NCBI RefSeq assembly: GCF_040529065.1
Contig: NZ_CP132343.1
Location: 1,116,001-1,180,000, forward strand
DNA: 64,000 nucleotides
DNA from: Xanthomonas sacchari
GTDB lineage: Bacteria > Pseudomonadota > Gammaproteobacteria > Xanthomonadales > Xanthomonadaceae
Reading direction: 5' to 3'
Shown here piece after piece: positions 18,216 to 27,195 of this stretch. The stretch's first letter is position 1, and each line of letters starts with the position of its first letter. A model generated the notes under the pieces. It was not told the origin of the DNA. It did not search any database and saw nothing but the letters and a program-made list of their open reading frames with translations. Made by a program: the position numbers and the translations under genes.

Positions 18216-19556
18216 ATGAAATTCCTGCGTGTGTTGCTGTTGACGAGCGTGGTGCTGGGCCTGAGCGGCTACGCACTGCTGCGCTATTACTTTCCGCCGG
18301 GGGCGCTGCATGCCCGCGGCTACGGCCGCGCGACCCTCGTGCATCCGCAGGGCACGCCGCAGGGCCTGGTGATCCTGCTCGCCAGCGGCAGCCCGGCGCA
18401 GCGGCAGGCCGCCGCGCAGCGCATCGCCGCCAGCGGCGCGCTGGTCGCGGTGGTCGACGGCCAACGCTATCTCAAGCACCTGCGGCGTGGCGGCCACGGC
18501 TGCGACAAGGCCTGGCACGACGCCGAGCAGTTGAGCCGGCGGCTGCAGCGACAGTTGCACGGCGACAGCTATTACCTGCCGGTGCTGGCCGGCACCGGCA
18601 CCGCCGCGACCCTCGCCGAGCGCATCGTCGGGGCCGCGCCGACCGCGACCCTGGGCGGCGCCATCGGTGTGGCGCCGGCACCCACCGAGGTCTGCGCCGG
18701 CACCGCCGCCGCCACCCCGGCGCAGGGCTTCGTCGACACCGTGGCGGCGCCGGCCGATGGCGGCGTGGATGCCGCGCTGGCGTCGCGTGTCGCCGCACAC
18801 CTGCATGCGCGCGGCCGCGGCGGTGCGCTGGACGACCTGCCGCTGACCGAACTGCCGTCGAGCATCCCGGGCGCGCCGCTGGCCATCGTGCTGTCCGGCG
18901 ACGGCGGCTGGCGCGACATCGACAAGGGCATGGCCGAGGCCCTGCAGCGCCGCGGCATCGCCGTGGTCGGCTGGGACAGTCTGCGCTACTTCTGGCGGGC
19001 CAAGCCGCCGGCGCGGGCCAGCGCCGACCTGAGCCGGGTCATCGCCTATTACCAGCAGCGCTGGCATCCGCAAAAGATCCTGCTGGTCGGCTATTCCTTC
19101 GGCGCCACCACGTTGCCGTTCATGGTCAACCGGCTGCCGCCGGCGCAGCGCGAGCAGGTCGGCCTGGTGGCCTTGCTGGGCCTGGAGCACAAGGCCGATT
19201 TCCAGATCCGCGTGCGCGGCTGGTTCAATCTCGGCGACGCCGACGATGCCTTGCCGGTGCAGCCGGAAGTGGCGCGTATCGCCCCGGCGCAGTTGCTGTG
19301 CGTGTACGGCGACAAGGAAACCGATACGCTCTGCCCGCAATTGCGTGCGCGCGGCGCGGAGGTGGTGGTGTTGCACGGAGGTCACCATTTCGACCAACAC
19401 CCGGCGGGGCTGGCGACGATCGTCGACGACCGCTGGCAGCAGCTGTCCGCCGACGCGCGCCTGCCCGTGGCCGAACTGCGCGCGCCGCGTCCTGCCGCGG
19501 CCACGGCATCGCCCGCCGCCGCGCTGCCGCCGTCGCACGCCGCGCTGCGGCAATGA
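18216..19556 (+). CDS. VirJ/AcvB-like periplasmic alpha/beta hydrolase
   Basis: 446 residues. An N-terminal signal/anchor (LRVLLLTSVVLGLSGYALL) is followed by two alpha/beta-hydrolase-like halves: a degenerate first (LVILLASGSPAQRQAAAQRI) and a second with IVLSGDGGWRDIDKGMAEAL and nucleophile elbow GYSFGA. This is the layout of AcvB/VirJ, which in Agrobacterium hydrolyses lysyl-phosphatidylglycerol and supports virulence. The catalytic His could be in LHGGHHFD. The C-terminal ~30 residues are Ala/Pro-rich. It overlaps the polygalacturonase start by ATGA, so the two are translationally coupled. Confidence 0.85.
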   Translation: MKFLRVLLLTSVVLGLSGYALLRYYFPPGALHARGYGRATLVHPQGTPQGLVILLASGSPAQRQAAAQRIAASGALVAVVDGQRYLKHLRRGGHGCDKAWHDAEQLSRRLQRQLHGDSYYLPVLAGTGTAATLAERIVGAAPTATLGGAIGVAPAPTEVCAGTAAATPAQGFVDTVAAPADGGVDAALASRVAAHLHARGRGGALDDLPLTELPSSIPGAPLAIVLSGDGGWRDIDKGMAEALQRRGIAVVGWDSLRYFWRAKPPARASADLSRVIAYYQQRWHPQKILLVGYSFGATTLPFMVNRLPPAQREQVGLVALLGLEHKADFQIRVRGWFNLGDADDALPVQPEVARIAPAQLLCVYGDKETDTLCPQLRARGAEVVVLHGGHHFDQHPAGLATIVDDRWQQLSADARLPVAELRAPRPAAATASPAAALPPSHAALRQ

Positions 19557-20983
19557 GCCTGCGCCTGCGCGTTGCGCTGGTGAGCGGCGGCTTGCTCGCC
19601 GCCGCGGCGTTCGCCAGCGCCGCCGCGACCGGCGATGCCCGCCGCGTCGTCGAACCGCGCCTGCCGCCGGTGTGCACGACGCTGGATGCGAGCCTACAGG
19701 CGCAGCAACGCCGCTTCGCCGACGCGCTGGAGCGCCGCGCGCCGGACACCGCACGCATCCAGGCCGCGCTCGACCGCTGCGCCGACGGCGCGCACGGCGC
19801 GGTGCTGCTGCGCGCCGGCAGCGGTACCGCCTTCCTCAGCGGGCCATTGACGATCCGCAGCAACACCACGCTGGTCATCGATAGCGGCGTGACCCTGTTC
19901 GCCTCGCGCCTGCCCGCCGACTATCAGGTCCCCGGCCGCAGCGCCTGCGGCCAGGCCGCGGACCGCAGTGGCAGCTGCCGCGCGTTGATCACCCTGCACG
20001 GGCGCGCCCTGGGGGTGATGGGCGTGCGCGACGCCGCCGGCCACCAGGGCAGCATCGACGGCCGCGGCGACCTGCCGATGCTCGGCGGCAGCGACAGCTG
20101 GTGGCAGTTCGCGCGCGGCGCCAAGGCCGCCGGCCTGACCCAGAACGCCCCCGACCTGATCCGCGCGCAGGACGTCGCCGATCTGCAGCTCTACCACGTC
20201 AACCTGATCGACGCGCCGTACTTCCATCTGTTCGTGCATGGCGGCGACGGCGTCACCGTGTGGGGCGTGCGGGTCAGGGCACCGGCCAACAGCCCCAACA
20301 CCGACGGCCTGGATCTGGACAGCGTGCGCAACGCGACCCTGGCCGACAACGACGTGATGGCCGGCGACGACGGCATCGCGATCAAGACCAGCGCCGCGCG
20401 TTCGGCCGACATCACCGTGCGCGATTCGCGCTTCTACGGCACCCACGGCATCTCCATCGGCAGCGAGGTGATGTACGGCGTCGACAACGTGCTGGTGGAC
20501 GGCAACCGCCTGGTCGGCCACGACGCCGGCGGCATCGTCGCCACCGACAACAACGGCCTGCGCATCAAGACCGGCCCGGCCAAGGGTGGCCCGGTGCGCG
20601 ACGTGCTCTACCGCAACACCTGCCTGTTCGGCGTGGCCAGACCGCTGGTGATCACGCCGCGCTATGGTCACGACCACGGCGGAAGTCGCAGCGGCAGCGT
20701 GCCGACCTTCGCCGGCATCGTGGTCGACGGACTGCGCGCGCAGGACACGCCTGCCGGCAAGGGCAGCACCGTGCAGGGCGACAGCGCCGCGACGCCGCTC
20801 GACCTGGTGCTCGCGCACGTGGAGGCCGACGTCACCGCCTTGCATGCCAGCAACGCGCGCATCGGCGTGGACCAGTCCAACCTGCAGTTGAGCCAGGACA
20901 GCAGCGCCGCCTCCACCTATGCGACCACGCTGGCTGGTTCGGTCCCCGCCTGCGCCAGCGCGCCGGTGTTTCCGGCGCTTTAA
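19553..20983 (+). CDS. secreted GH28 polygalacturonase-like glycoside hydrolase
   Basis: 476 residues. Signal peptide (LVSGGLLAAAAFASAAA), then a right-handed beta-helix domain with GH28 landmarks: NTDG (in ANSPNTDGLDLD), GDDGIAIK, THGISIGSE (canonical GHG has Thr at the first place) and LRIKTG. The three catalytic Asp of NTD and DD are present. It should cleave pectic homogalacturonan outside the cell, releasing galacturonides from plant walls. Translational coupling to the VirJ-like gene upstream is unusual for a secreted depolymerase and suggests a shared virulence programme. Confidence 0.88.
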   Translation: MSLRLRVALVSGGLLAAAAFASAAATGDARRVVEPRLPPVCTTLDASLQAQQRRFADALERRAPDTARIQAALDRCADGAHGAVLLRAGSGTAFLSGPLTIRSNTTLVIDSGVTLFASRLPADYQVPGRSACGQAADRSGSCRALITLHGRALGVMGVRDAAGHQGSIDGRGDLPMLGGSDSWWQFARGAKAAGLTQNAPDLIRAQDVADLQLYHVNLIDAPYFHLFVHGGDGVTVWGVRVRAPANSPNTDGLDLDSVRNATLADNDVMAGDDGIAIKTSAARSADITVRDSRFYGTHGISIGSEVMYGVDNVLVDGNRLVGHDAGGIVATDNNGLRIKTGPAKGGPVRDVLYRNTCLFGVARPLVITPRYGHDHGGSRSGSVPTFAGIVVDGLRAQDTPAGKGSTVQGDSAATPLDLVLAHVEADVTALHASNARIGVDQSNLQLSQDSSAASTYATTLAGSVPACASAPVFPAL

Positions 20984-21332
20984 CCCGCTGCGCGGCAAGC
21001 CCGTCGCCCTCCATCCCTCGCGGCAGTCCAGGCTGTTTTGTGCAAGGCGCTGGCAGGGGCGATGCGCGGGCAGGGCGGTGCGTGCCGATGTTGCGCGTGG
21101 TCCGCTGCGCCGGGTGCCGCGCGGCGTTCCGAGAGCGGCATCAGATCCAAGGCCTTGCGCTGCCGCGGAGGCACGCCCGGCGCCATTTCACGCTCCATCG
21201 GCGGCAAACGTCGCGGGACGTGCGGGAGCACGCTGGAAGAGAATGCTGCAGGTGCACTTGACCTGCGGCAAAGTTCTTTTGTTTCATGGCGTTATTGGTA
21301 GAAATTCATCTTGAATCTGTTAGTCTGCCGGC
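20984..21332. other. gap upstream of mltB
   Basis: About 350 bp with no gene I can support. The last ~80 bp become AT-richer than the surroundings and probably contain the mltB promoter. No terminator hairpin with T-run after the polygalacturonase gene. Confidence 0.5.
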
Positions 21333-22469
21333 ATGATCCGACGCTCGCTGATTTGCCTGCTCACGCTTGGCCTGGTCGCATGCGCGACCCAGCCCAAGGC
21401 GCCGCCGTCGCCGCCGCAGGCCAGCGCGCCGCCGCCGGCCCCACGCCCGGCCCCGCCGGTCGAAGCCGCACCCGAGGCGGTGCAGGCGCCGCCGGTGGAT
21501 TTGACCCCGGTGCCGTTCGAGGTCGCCCGCGCCAACTTCGTCCGCGACACCGCGGCCAAGTACGGCATCGATCCGGCGCAGATTGAGGCGACGCTGGCGC
21601 AGGCACAGTTCAAGGATGCGATCGTCGCGGCGATGTCGCGCCCGGCCGAGCGGGTCAAGCCGTGGAGCGAATACCGGCCGATGTTCATCAGCCAGGCGCG
21701 CATCGACGGCGGTCGCGCGTTCCTGGCCACGCACCGCGACGAATTGCAGCGGGTGCAGGCGCGCACCGGCGTGCCGGCCGAGACCATCGTGGCGATCATT
21801 GGCGTGGAGACCAGCTACGGCAAGAACGCCGGCTCCTACCGCGTACTGGACGCGCTGTACACCCTGGCGTTCCGCTACCCGCGCAGCGGCGACCCGGCCA
21901 AGCTCGAGCGCGAGGTGCGCCGCGAGCTGTTCTTCCGCGATGAACTCGGCCAGTTGTTCGCGCTTGCCCGCGAGGAGAACCTGGACATCACCGGCCTGAT
22001 CGGCAGCTACGCCGGCGCGATGGGCCTGGGCCAGTTCATGCCCTCCAGCTACCGCCAGTTCGCGGTCGACGGCGATGGCGATGGCAAGCGCAACCTGTTC
22101 ACCGACTACGACGACGCGTTCTCGTCGATCGCCAACTACTTCGTGAAGAAGGGCGGCTGGGTGCGCGACGGACTGGTCGCGGTGCCGGCGACGCTGCGTC
22201 CGGGTGCGGAGGAATTCAATCCGACCGACTGGACGCCGACCTACACCCTGGCCGACCTGGCCGCGCGCGGCTACACGCCGACCGCGCCGGTGCCGGCGAC
22301 GGCGGGCACCGCCACGCCGATCACCCTCGACGGCAGCGCCGGCAAGCAGTACTGGCTGGGCTTCCAGAACTACTACGCGATCACCCGCTACAACAATTCC
22401 AAGATGTACGCGATGGCCGTCTACCAACTGTCCCAGGCCATCGCCGGCAAGGAGTTACCACCGGCATGA
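21333..22469 (+). CDS. mltB: membrane-bound lytic murein transglycosylase B
   Basis: 378 residues. Lipobox LVAC, a Pro/Ala linker (about 22-60) and an MltB/SLT-like domain with catalytic Glu159 in IGVETSYGKNAGSYRVLDAL, plus SYAGAMGLGQFMPSSY and the YFVKKGGW segment. It cleaves peptidoglycan glycan strands to 1,6-anhydromuropeptides from the outer membrane. It is followed by rlpA with an ATGA overlap, the conserved rodA-mltB-rlpA-dac order apart from the inserted pair. Confidence 0.96.
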   Translation: MIRRSLICLLTLGLVACATQPKAPPSPPQASAPPPAPRPAPPVEAAPEAVQAPPVDLTPVPFEVARANFVRDTAAKYGIDPAQIEATLAQAQFKDAIVAAMSRPAERVKPWSEYRPMFISQARIDGGRAFLATHRDELQRVQARTGVPAETIVAIIGVETSYGKNAGSYRVLDALYTLAFRYPRSGDPAKLEREVRRELFFRDELGQLFALAREENLDITGLIGSYAGAMGLGQFMPSSYRQFAVDGDGDGKRNLFTDYDDAFSSIANYFVKKGGWVRDGLVAVPATLRPGAEEFNPTDWTPTYTLADLAARGYTPTAPVPATAGTATPITLDGSAGKQYWLGFQNYYAITRYNNSKMYAMAVYQLSQAIAGKELPPA

Positions 22470-23947
22470 ACCCGAACGCGCTGCTCCGGATCGCTCCCGT
22501 CGTCGCTGTGCTGGCGCTGGCCGCCTGCAGCAGCGCCCCGAAGAAGACCGCCGGCGGCGCCGGACCCGGCATCCGGGTCGAGGGCAAGGGCCCGGCGCAT
22601 GTCGCCACCGGCTGCCCCTCGACCTCGCCCTACGCGCCGGCGAAGGAAGACCCGTCTAAGCGCGGCAACTACACCGCCGGCGGCCTGTACGCGCCCGGCG
22701 TGCGCGACAGCACCCCGGACTACGTGCCCAACGTCGCCTGCATTCCCGAGCCGCTGGTCACCGACGAACCGCGCTCGGCGATCGGCAACCGCTCCCCGTA
22801 CATGGTGCTGGGCCGCGAGTACGTGGTCATCGACGACCCGCACAGCTACGTCGAGCGCGGGACCGCCTCGTACTACGGCAGCAAGTTCCATGGCCGCCTG
22901 ACCTCCAACCGCGAGGTCTACGACATGTACGCGTTCACCGCCGCGCACAAGACCCTGCCGCTGCCCAGCTTCGCCCTGGTCACCAACCTGGACAACGGCG
23001 AATCGGTGGTGGTGCGGATCAACGACCGCGGCCCGTTCCACGACGACCGGCTGATCGACCTGAGCTACGCGGCGGCGGTCAAGCTCGGCATCACCGGCAA
23101 GGGCACCGGCCGCGTGGAAGTGCGCGGCCTGACCCCTGCCGACAACGGCGACCTGCTGGCACGGCGCACTCCCGGCCGGCGCCCGGCGACGCTGCTGGCC
23201 AGCGCGTCCACTGCAGCCGCCACGCGCGATCCCGCGGCGGTGCGGCGCGCGGCGGACATGGATAATCTGGTCAAGACCCTGCCGGCGACGTCGGCCGGAA
23301 CGGCCAGCGGCAACGGGGCCACGACCGCGCCGGCGCGTGCCGTGCCGGTGGCTGCGGTGGCCGCGCCTACCGCCGCCGCGGCGACCGCTACAGCCGCGGC
23401 GCTGCCGGAAGGCGAGCGTTGGCGCTATCGCGTCCAGGACGCGCCGGGCCGGGTCGGCGATGCGGACCGCTTCGACGCCTGGATGAAGTCGCGTGGCGTG
23501 CGCGTGGCGACCGGCAAGCCGACCACGCCGGCGCCCAGCGTCGCCGCGGCGAGCACCCCGGCGCGCGGATCCCGCGGCACTGCAGCCGCCACGCCCACGG
23601 CCGCCCCTGCCGCGCCTGCGCCGAGTGTCGCCGTGGCCACGCCGACGCCGGCGACTCCGGCAAGAGCGGTCGCCAGCGCCGAGCCGCGGGCCGACGCCGA
23701 CAACGCACGCGGGCCGCTCGGCATCCTGCTGCAGGTGGCCAGCTTCGCCAGCCGCGAGAACGCCAACCGCGCGCTGTCGCAACTGGCCTCGGCCGGCATC
23801 GTCGGCGCCAGCATCAGCGACATCGTCTCCGGCGGCCGCACCCTGTGGCGGCTGCGGGTGGCGGCCGAGGACCATGGCCGCGCCGCGGAACTGGCCACGC
23901 GCATCGCCGGCCTGGGCTTCGGCCGGCCGCAGATCGTCAAGGATTGA
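22466..23947 (+). CDS. rlpA: RlpA septal/lytic lipoprotein with DPBB and SPOR domains
   Basis: 493 residues. Lipobox LAAC; double-psi beta-barrel with GTASYYGSKFHGRLTSNREVYDM, TAAHKTLPLPS and RINDRGPFHDDRLIDLS, which carry the conserved Glu, His and Asp of RlpA lytic transglycosylases. The usual TANGE reads TSNRE but keeps the Glu. A long Ala/Thr-rich linker (about 235-415) leads to a C-terminal SPOR domain (GILLQVASFASRENANRAL), which binds denuded septal glycan. It is coupled to mltB by ATGA. Confidence 0.95.
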   Translation: MNPNALLRIAPVVAVLALAACSSAPKKTAGGAGPGIRVEGKGPAHVATGCPSTSPYAPAKEDPSKRGNYTAGGLYAPGVRDSTPDYVPNVACIPEPLVTDEPRSAIGNRSPYMVLGREYVVIDDPHSYVERGTASYYGSKFHGRLTSNREVYDMYAFTAAHKTLPLPSFALVTNLDNGESVVVRINDRGPFHDDRLIDLSYAAAVKLGITGKGTGRVEVRGLTPADNGDLLARRTPGRRPATLLASASTAAATRDPAAVRRAADMDNLVKTLPATSAGTASGNGATTAPARAVPVAAVAAPTAAAATATAAALPEGERWRYRVQDAPGRVGDADRFDAWMKSRGVRVATGKPTTPAPSVAAASTPARGSRGTAAATPTAAPAAPAPSVAVATPTPATPARAVASAEPRADADNARGPLGILLQVASFASRENANRALSQLASAGIVGASISDIVSGGRTLWRLRVAAEDHGRAAELATRIAGLGFGRPQIVKD

Positions 23948-24096
23948 GGCCACGGGCCTGCCATGGCGGGCCCGCATCGCGCCGATGGCTTAACGCCGGT
24001 TCGCGCGCGTGCCCGCGCCGCGCCTGCCCGGGCGTCGGCTCGGCCTACAATGTCGCGTTTTCCATCGGCCTTCGGGCCCGCCAGGAGTCGTTTTAG

Positions 24097-25308
24097 ATGA
24101 AATTCCGCTTCGCCGTCGCTGCCGTGGCCACGTTCGCCGTCGGCCTGGTTTCCGCGCAGACGCCCGGTCCGGTTCCCGCGCCGCCGGCCGCCGCTGCCGC
24201 CGCTCCGGCCACCGTGGCGATCCCGCCCGCGCCCAAGCCGGCCGTCTCCAAGTCCTGGGTGCTGATGGATTACGCCACCGGCCAGGTGCTGGCCGGCGAG
24301 AACGAGCACGAGCGCGTGGCTCCGGCCAGCATCACCAAGGTCATGACCTCGTACGTGATCGCGGCCGAACTGAAGCTGGGCAAGATCACCCGCGACGACC
24401 AGGTCATGCTCAGCGAGCGTGCCTGGCGCGAGGGCGGCGCCGGCACCGACGGCAGCTACAGCGGCTTCCCGGTCAACAAGACCGCGCGCCTGGAAGACAT
24501 GGAAAAGGGCATGGCGATCCAGTCCGGCAACGACGCGGCGATCGCGCTGGCCGAACATACCGCCGGCAGCGAGGAAGCCTTCGCCTCGCTGATGAACGAG
24601 TATGCGAAGAAGATCGGCATGACCGGCTCGCACTTCGTCAACGCCCACGGCCTGTCGGCCGACGGCCACTACACCACCGCCTACGATCTGGCGCTGCTGG
24701 GCCGGGCGATGGTGCGCGACTACCCGGAAACCTACGCGTACAACAAGATCAAGGAATTCCGCGTCGGCGACATCACCCAGCCGAACCGCAACCTGCTGCT
24801 GTGGCGCGATCCGAGCGTGGACGGCATCAAGACCGGCCACACCTCTGAGGCCGGCTACTGCCTGCTCAGCTCGGCCAAGCGCGGCGACCAGCGCCTGATC
24901 GCGGTGGTGATGGGTGACAGTTCCGAGAAGCAGCGCGCCGAGGACAGCCTGGCGCTGCTGAACTGGGGCTTCCGCTTCTTCGAGACGCACAGCCTGTACG
25001 AGCCGGGTAAGCAGGTCGCGCAGCAGCGCGTGTGGAAGGGCACCGAGAAGCAGGTGCTGCTGGGCGTGGCGCAGCCGCTGCTGGTCAGCGTGCCGCGCGG
25101 CCGCTACAACGAATTGAAGCCGGCGATCGAAGTGCCCAAGACCCTGGAGGCCCCGATCAAGCAGGGCCAGCAGATCGGCACGGTCAAGGTGAGCCTGGAC
25201 GGCAAGGTGGTGGCGCAGGCCCCGCTGGTGGCGCTGAAGGCGGTCGACGAGGCCGGCTTCTTCAAGCGCCTGTGGGACAGCTTCTGGATGTGGTGGGAAT
25301 CGGAATGA
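24097..25308 (+). CDS. dacC: D-alanyl-D-alanine carboxypeptidase (PBP5/6 family)
   Basis: 403 residues. Signal peptide cleaved near VSAQT, a short Ala/Pro linker, then a penicillin-binding domain with SITK (Ser78, Lys81), SGN (143-145) and KTG (245-247), and the C-terminal PBP5-type domain ending in an amphipathic membrane anchor (GFFKRLWDSFWMWW). It trims the terminal D-Ala from peptidoglycan stems. It has its own promoter region (150-bp gap after rlpA) and is followed by a strong terminator. dacA would be an equally valid symbol. Confidence 0.94.
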   Translation: MKFRFAVAAVATFAVGLVSAQTPGPVPAPPAAAAAAPATVAIPPAPKPAVSKSWVLMDYATGQVLAGENEHERVAPASITKVMTSYVIAAELKLGKITRDDQVMLSERAWREGGAGTDGSYSGFPVNKTARLEDMEKGMAIQSGNDAAIALAEHTAGSEEAFASLMNEYAKKIGMTGSHFVNAHGLSADGHYTTAYDLALLGRAMVRDYPETYAYNKIKEFRVGDITQPNRNLLLWRDPSVDGIKTGHTSEAGYCLLSSAKRGDQRLIAVVMGDSSEKQRAEDSLALLNWGFRFFETHSLYEPGKQVAQQRVWKGTEKQVLLGVAQPLLVSVPRGRYNELKPAIEVPKTLEAPIKQGQQIGTVKVSLDGKVVAQAPLVALKAVDEAGFFKRLWDSFWMWWESE

Positions 25309-25315
25309 GTGTTTG

Positions 25316-25343
25316 AAAAAAGCCGGCTGATGCCGGCTTTTTT
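25316..25343. terminator. bidirectional rho-independent terminator after dacC
   Basis: AAAAAAGCCGGC, loop TGAT, GCCGGCTTTTTT: an A-flanked and T-flanked GC hairpin 8 bp after the dacC stop, able to work on both strands. Confidence 0.9.
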
Positions 25344-25347
25344 CTTG

Positions 25348-25523
25348 GGGATTCGGGAGTGGAGATTCGGGATTGGTGGCGACAGCGCGTGCGTGCTGCC
25401 TCTCGCTCTTCGTAGGAGCGGCTTCAGCCGCGACGCTTTACCGATAAAGCGTCGCGGCTGAAGCCGCTCCTACGGCACCGCGCGCGAAGACCTTTGAATC
25501 CCGAATCCCAAATCCCAAATCCC
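25348..25523. repeat. paired heptad-arm element D (GGGATTS subtype)
   Basis: The left arm (25348-25375) is GGGATTC, GGGAGTG, GAGATTC, GGGATTG. The right arm (25496-25523) is GAATCCC, GAATCCC, AAATCCC, AAATCCC, 120 bp apart. Both arms use the ATT form instead of AAT, so pairing is kept. The loop carries a perfect REP pair. The element sits between convergent dacC and the lpxR-like gene. Confidence 0.85.
25411..25474. repeat. perfect 30-bp REP inverted pair
   Basis: Two REP units in opposite orientation form a perfect 30-bp inverted repeat (25411-25440 and 25445-25474) with a 4-bp loop CCGA, so a near-perfect cruciform or RNA hairpin. It is nested in the loop of heptad element D. Confidence 0.92.
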
Positions 25524-25528
25524 GGCGG

Positions 25529-26584
25529 CTAAAGCCGCCTGCTCACTGTAAAGCTGCCAAACACCGGCGTCTGCCGCTGCAGGTCGAACTCGCGGGTGCG
25601 CCAGTAGCGGGCGAGGGCGAACTTCCATTTGCCGCGCATCACCGCCAGGCCGATGCCGGCGTCGCCGACGAAGGGGCGCTTCTTCACGCTGTGGCTGTCG
25701 CGGAAGGTGTTGCCGTCCAGGGTGATGTCGCGCAAGACCCAGCGTCCATCGGTGGTCACGAACAGGTGCGCCGACCAGCCGCTGCCGACGCTGTCGGCCG
25801 GCGGGGCGACGTTCTCGCCGGCGGGGCGCAGCGGCGAACTGCCGAAATCGTCGGGCAGCTTCCAGCCCAGGCGCAGTTCCATGCCGGCATTGGCGTGGGT
25901 GTCCAGCGTGCCGAGCGCACCGCCCCAATGGCTGATCGCGTCCCATCCCCAGCCGTCGCGGCTGCCGTCGCCGGACCAGCGGCGCAGGCGTTCGTGCAGC
26001 ACGCGGAACACCGGCTCGTCGTGCAACTGGTTGTCCCAGCCCTGGAACTTGGCGTCGCCCAACAGGTCGTGCACCGCATCCTGCACCTGCTTGCCTTGCG
26101 CCGACGGGCCGACCAGGCCCAGGGTGAGTTGCGTGGTGCGCAGGCGCTCGTCGTTGCGCGCGTTGTAGCCGATGTTCATCAGCAACAGGCCGGCGTAGGG
26201 ACGGTCGTCCTCGATCAGGTCGCGGCGGGTCTTGTCGGTGGGGGTGAACAACGCCTGGCCGATCGCGAAGGTCATGTTGCGCTGGGTGAAGTCGCTGTTC
26301 GGCTGCAGCCAGGTCAGGGCGCGGTTCGCCGCCCGTGCCAGCCGCGGCAGGCAGGGGTCGTCGGTGTAGTCGCGCAGGTTCGGCGAGACGATGATCAGGC
26401 CGAACCCATTGGTATAGCCCTGGTCCTGGCCGGCGCCACCGAACAGGTCGTTGTCGACGCGGACGTTGACCGTGGGTGCGGTCGCTTCCAGGGTGTCGCG
26501 TGGGCATTGCGTGGTGGCGGCGACTGGTGCCGAGGCGAAGGCCAGGGCGATGGCCAGCGGAACAAGCGGGCGGGGCGACGGCAT
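25529..26584 (-). CDS. LpxR-like outer-membrane lipid A 3'-O-deacylase
   Basis: 351 residues. Signal peptide (ALAFASAPVAA), then a beta-barrel of LpxR type. Motifs VDNDLFGGAGQDQGYTNGF (Asn-Asp active-site pair), DDRPYAGLLLMNIGY and GLVGPSAQGKQVQDAVHDLLG (candidate catalytic His) match the family, and the length is normal. It removes the 3'-acyloxyacyl group of lipid A and can alter recognition by hosts. The start at 26584 gives a good signal peptide. It is on the opposite strand to, and interrupts, the dacC to lipB neighbourhood. Confidence 0.85.
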   Translation of the reverse strand: MPSPRPLVPLAIALAFASAPVAATTQCPRDTLEATAPTVNVRVDNDLFGGAGQDQGYTNGFGLIIVSPNLRDYTDDPCLPRLARAANRALTWLQPNSDFTQRNMTFAIGQALFTPTDKTRRDLIEDDRPYAGLLLMNIGYNARNDERLRTTQLTLGLVGPSAQGKQVQDAVHDLLGDAKFQGWDNQLHDEPVFRVLHERLRRWSGDGSRDGWGWDAISHWGGALGTLDTHANAGMELRLGWKLPDDFGSSPLRPAGENVAPPADSVGSGWSAHLFVTTDGRWVLRDITLDGNTFRDSHSVKKRPFVGDAGIGLAVMRGKWKFALARYWRTREFDLQRQTPVFGSFTVSRRL

Positions 26585-26706
26585 GGGCGGCGTCTCTGGT
26601 CGGAAAAGGCGTGAGCGGCGATGTCCGCCTGCAGGCAGTCGATACCGGCGACATCCCGGACCATGAACGCAGCCCGTGCAGTGAAGGATAGGCAAAAGTG
26701 CCGTAG

Positions 26707-26722
26707 CGGACAAATTCGTCCG
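26707..26722. promoter_or_regulatory. near-palindrome upstream of lpxR-like gene
   Basis: CGGACAAATTCGTCCG is a 16-bp near-perfect inverted repeat (perfect 5-bp arms CGGAC/GTCCG) about 120 bp upstream of the lpxR-like start. It is the only clear structure in the 330-bp divergent gap 26585-26916. It could be an operator; no regulator is known. Confidence 0.3.
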
Positions 26723-26916
26723 TTTGGGTTTGTCTGTCCCATTCGCCCTCTTGTCGCGTGAAGGCAATGGTGCGCAATGACCGCGCAGGTAGGCGCATGC
26801 CGAGGCAGCGTGGCCGCTCCCAATCCGTGCCTGGCATGCCGCTGGCAGGCCCGGCCCGCTGCCGTCCACCCCGGCGCGGCCTTGGGTTTGCCCGGCGCCG
26901 GCCCGATAATGCGGGC

Positions 26917-27195
26917 ATGGACATCACTTCCGATAACCCCGATCACGGTTTCCAGTTCCCCGGCGTGTTCGAACTCAGCGCCATGGGCACCGCCAACACC
27001 GGCCTGGAGGCCGAACTGCCGCGCCTGCTCGCCGCCGCCGGCGTGGAAGTGATGGAGGAGCGCATCAGCTGGAAGCATTCGTCCAACGGCAAATACGTGT
27101 CGGTGCGCATCGCCTTCCGTGCGGTGGACCGCGCCCAGTACGACGCCGCGCACCAGGCGCTGCGCGAGCACCCGGAAGTGAAGTGGACGCTGTAG
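26917..27195 (+). CDS. ybeD: DUF493 (YbeD-like) protein
   Basis: 92 residues with the DUF493 pattern ([11 protein letters not shown]...[19 protein letters not shown]...VKWTL) and the small ACT-like fold expected for YbeD. YbeD lies next to lipB in many gammaproteobacteria and is thought to influence lipoate metabolism; its mechanism is unknown. The start at 26917 (MDITSDNP) is favoured because upstream sequence is not YbeD-like. It overlaps the GTG start of lipB by 13 bp. Confidence 0.88.
   Translation: MDITSDNPDHGFQFPGVFELSAMGTANTGLEAELPRLLAAAGVEVMEERISWKHSSNGKYVSVRIAFRAVDRAQYDAAHQALREHPEVKWTL

Noticed and set aside
20919-21314. Small frames between the polygalacturonase and mltB
   Set aside because: Low-complexity Arg/Cys/Gly translations without a start signal or recognisable fold.
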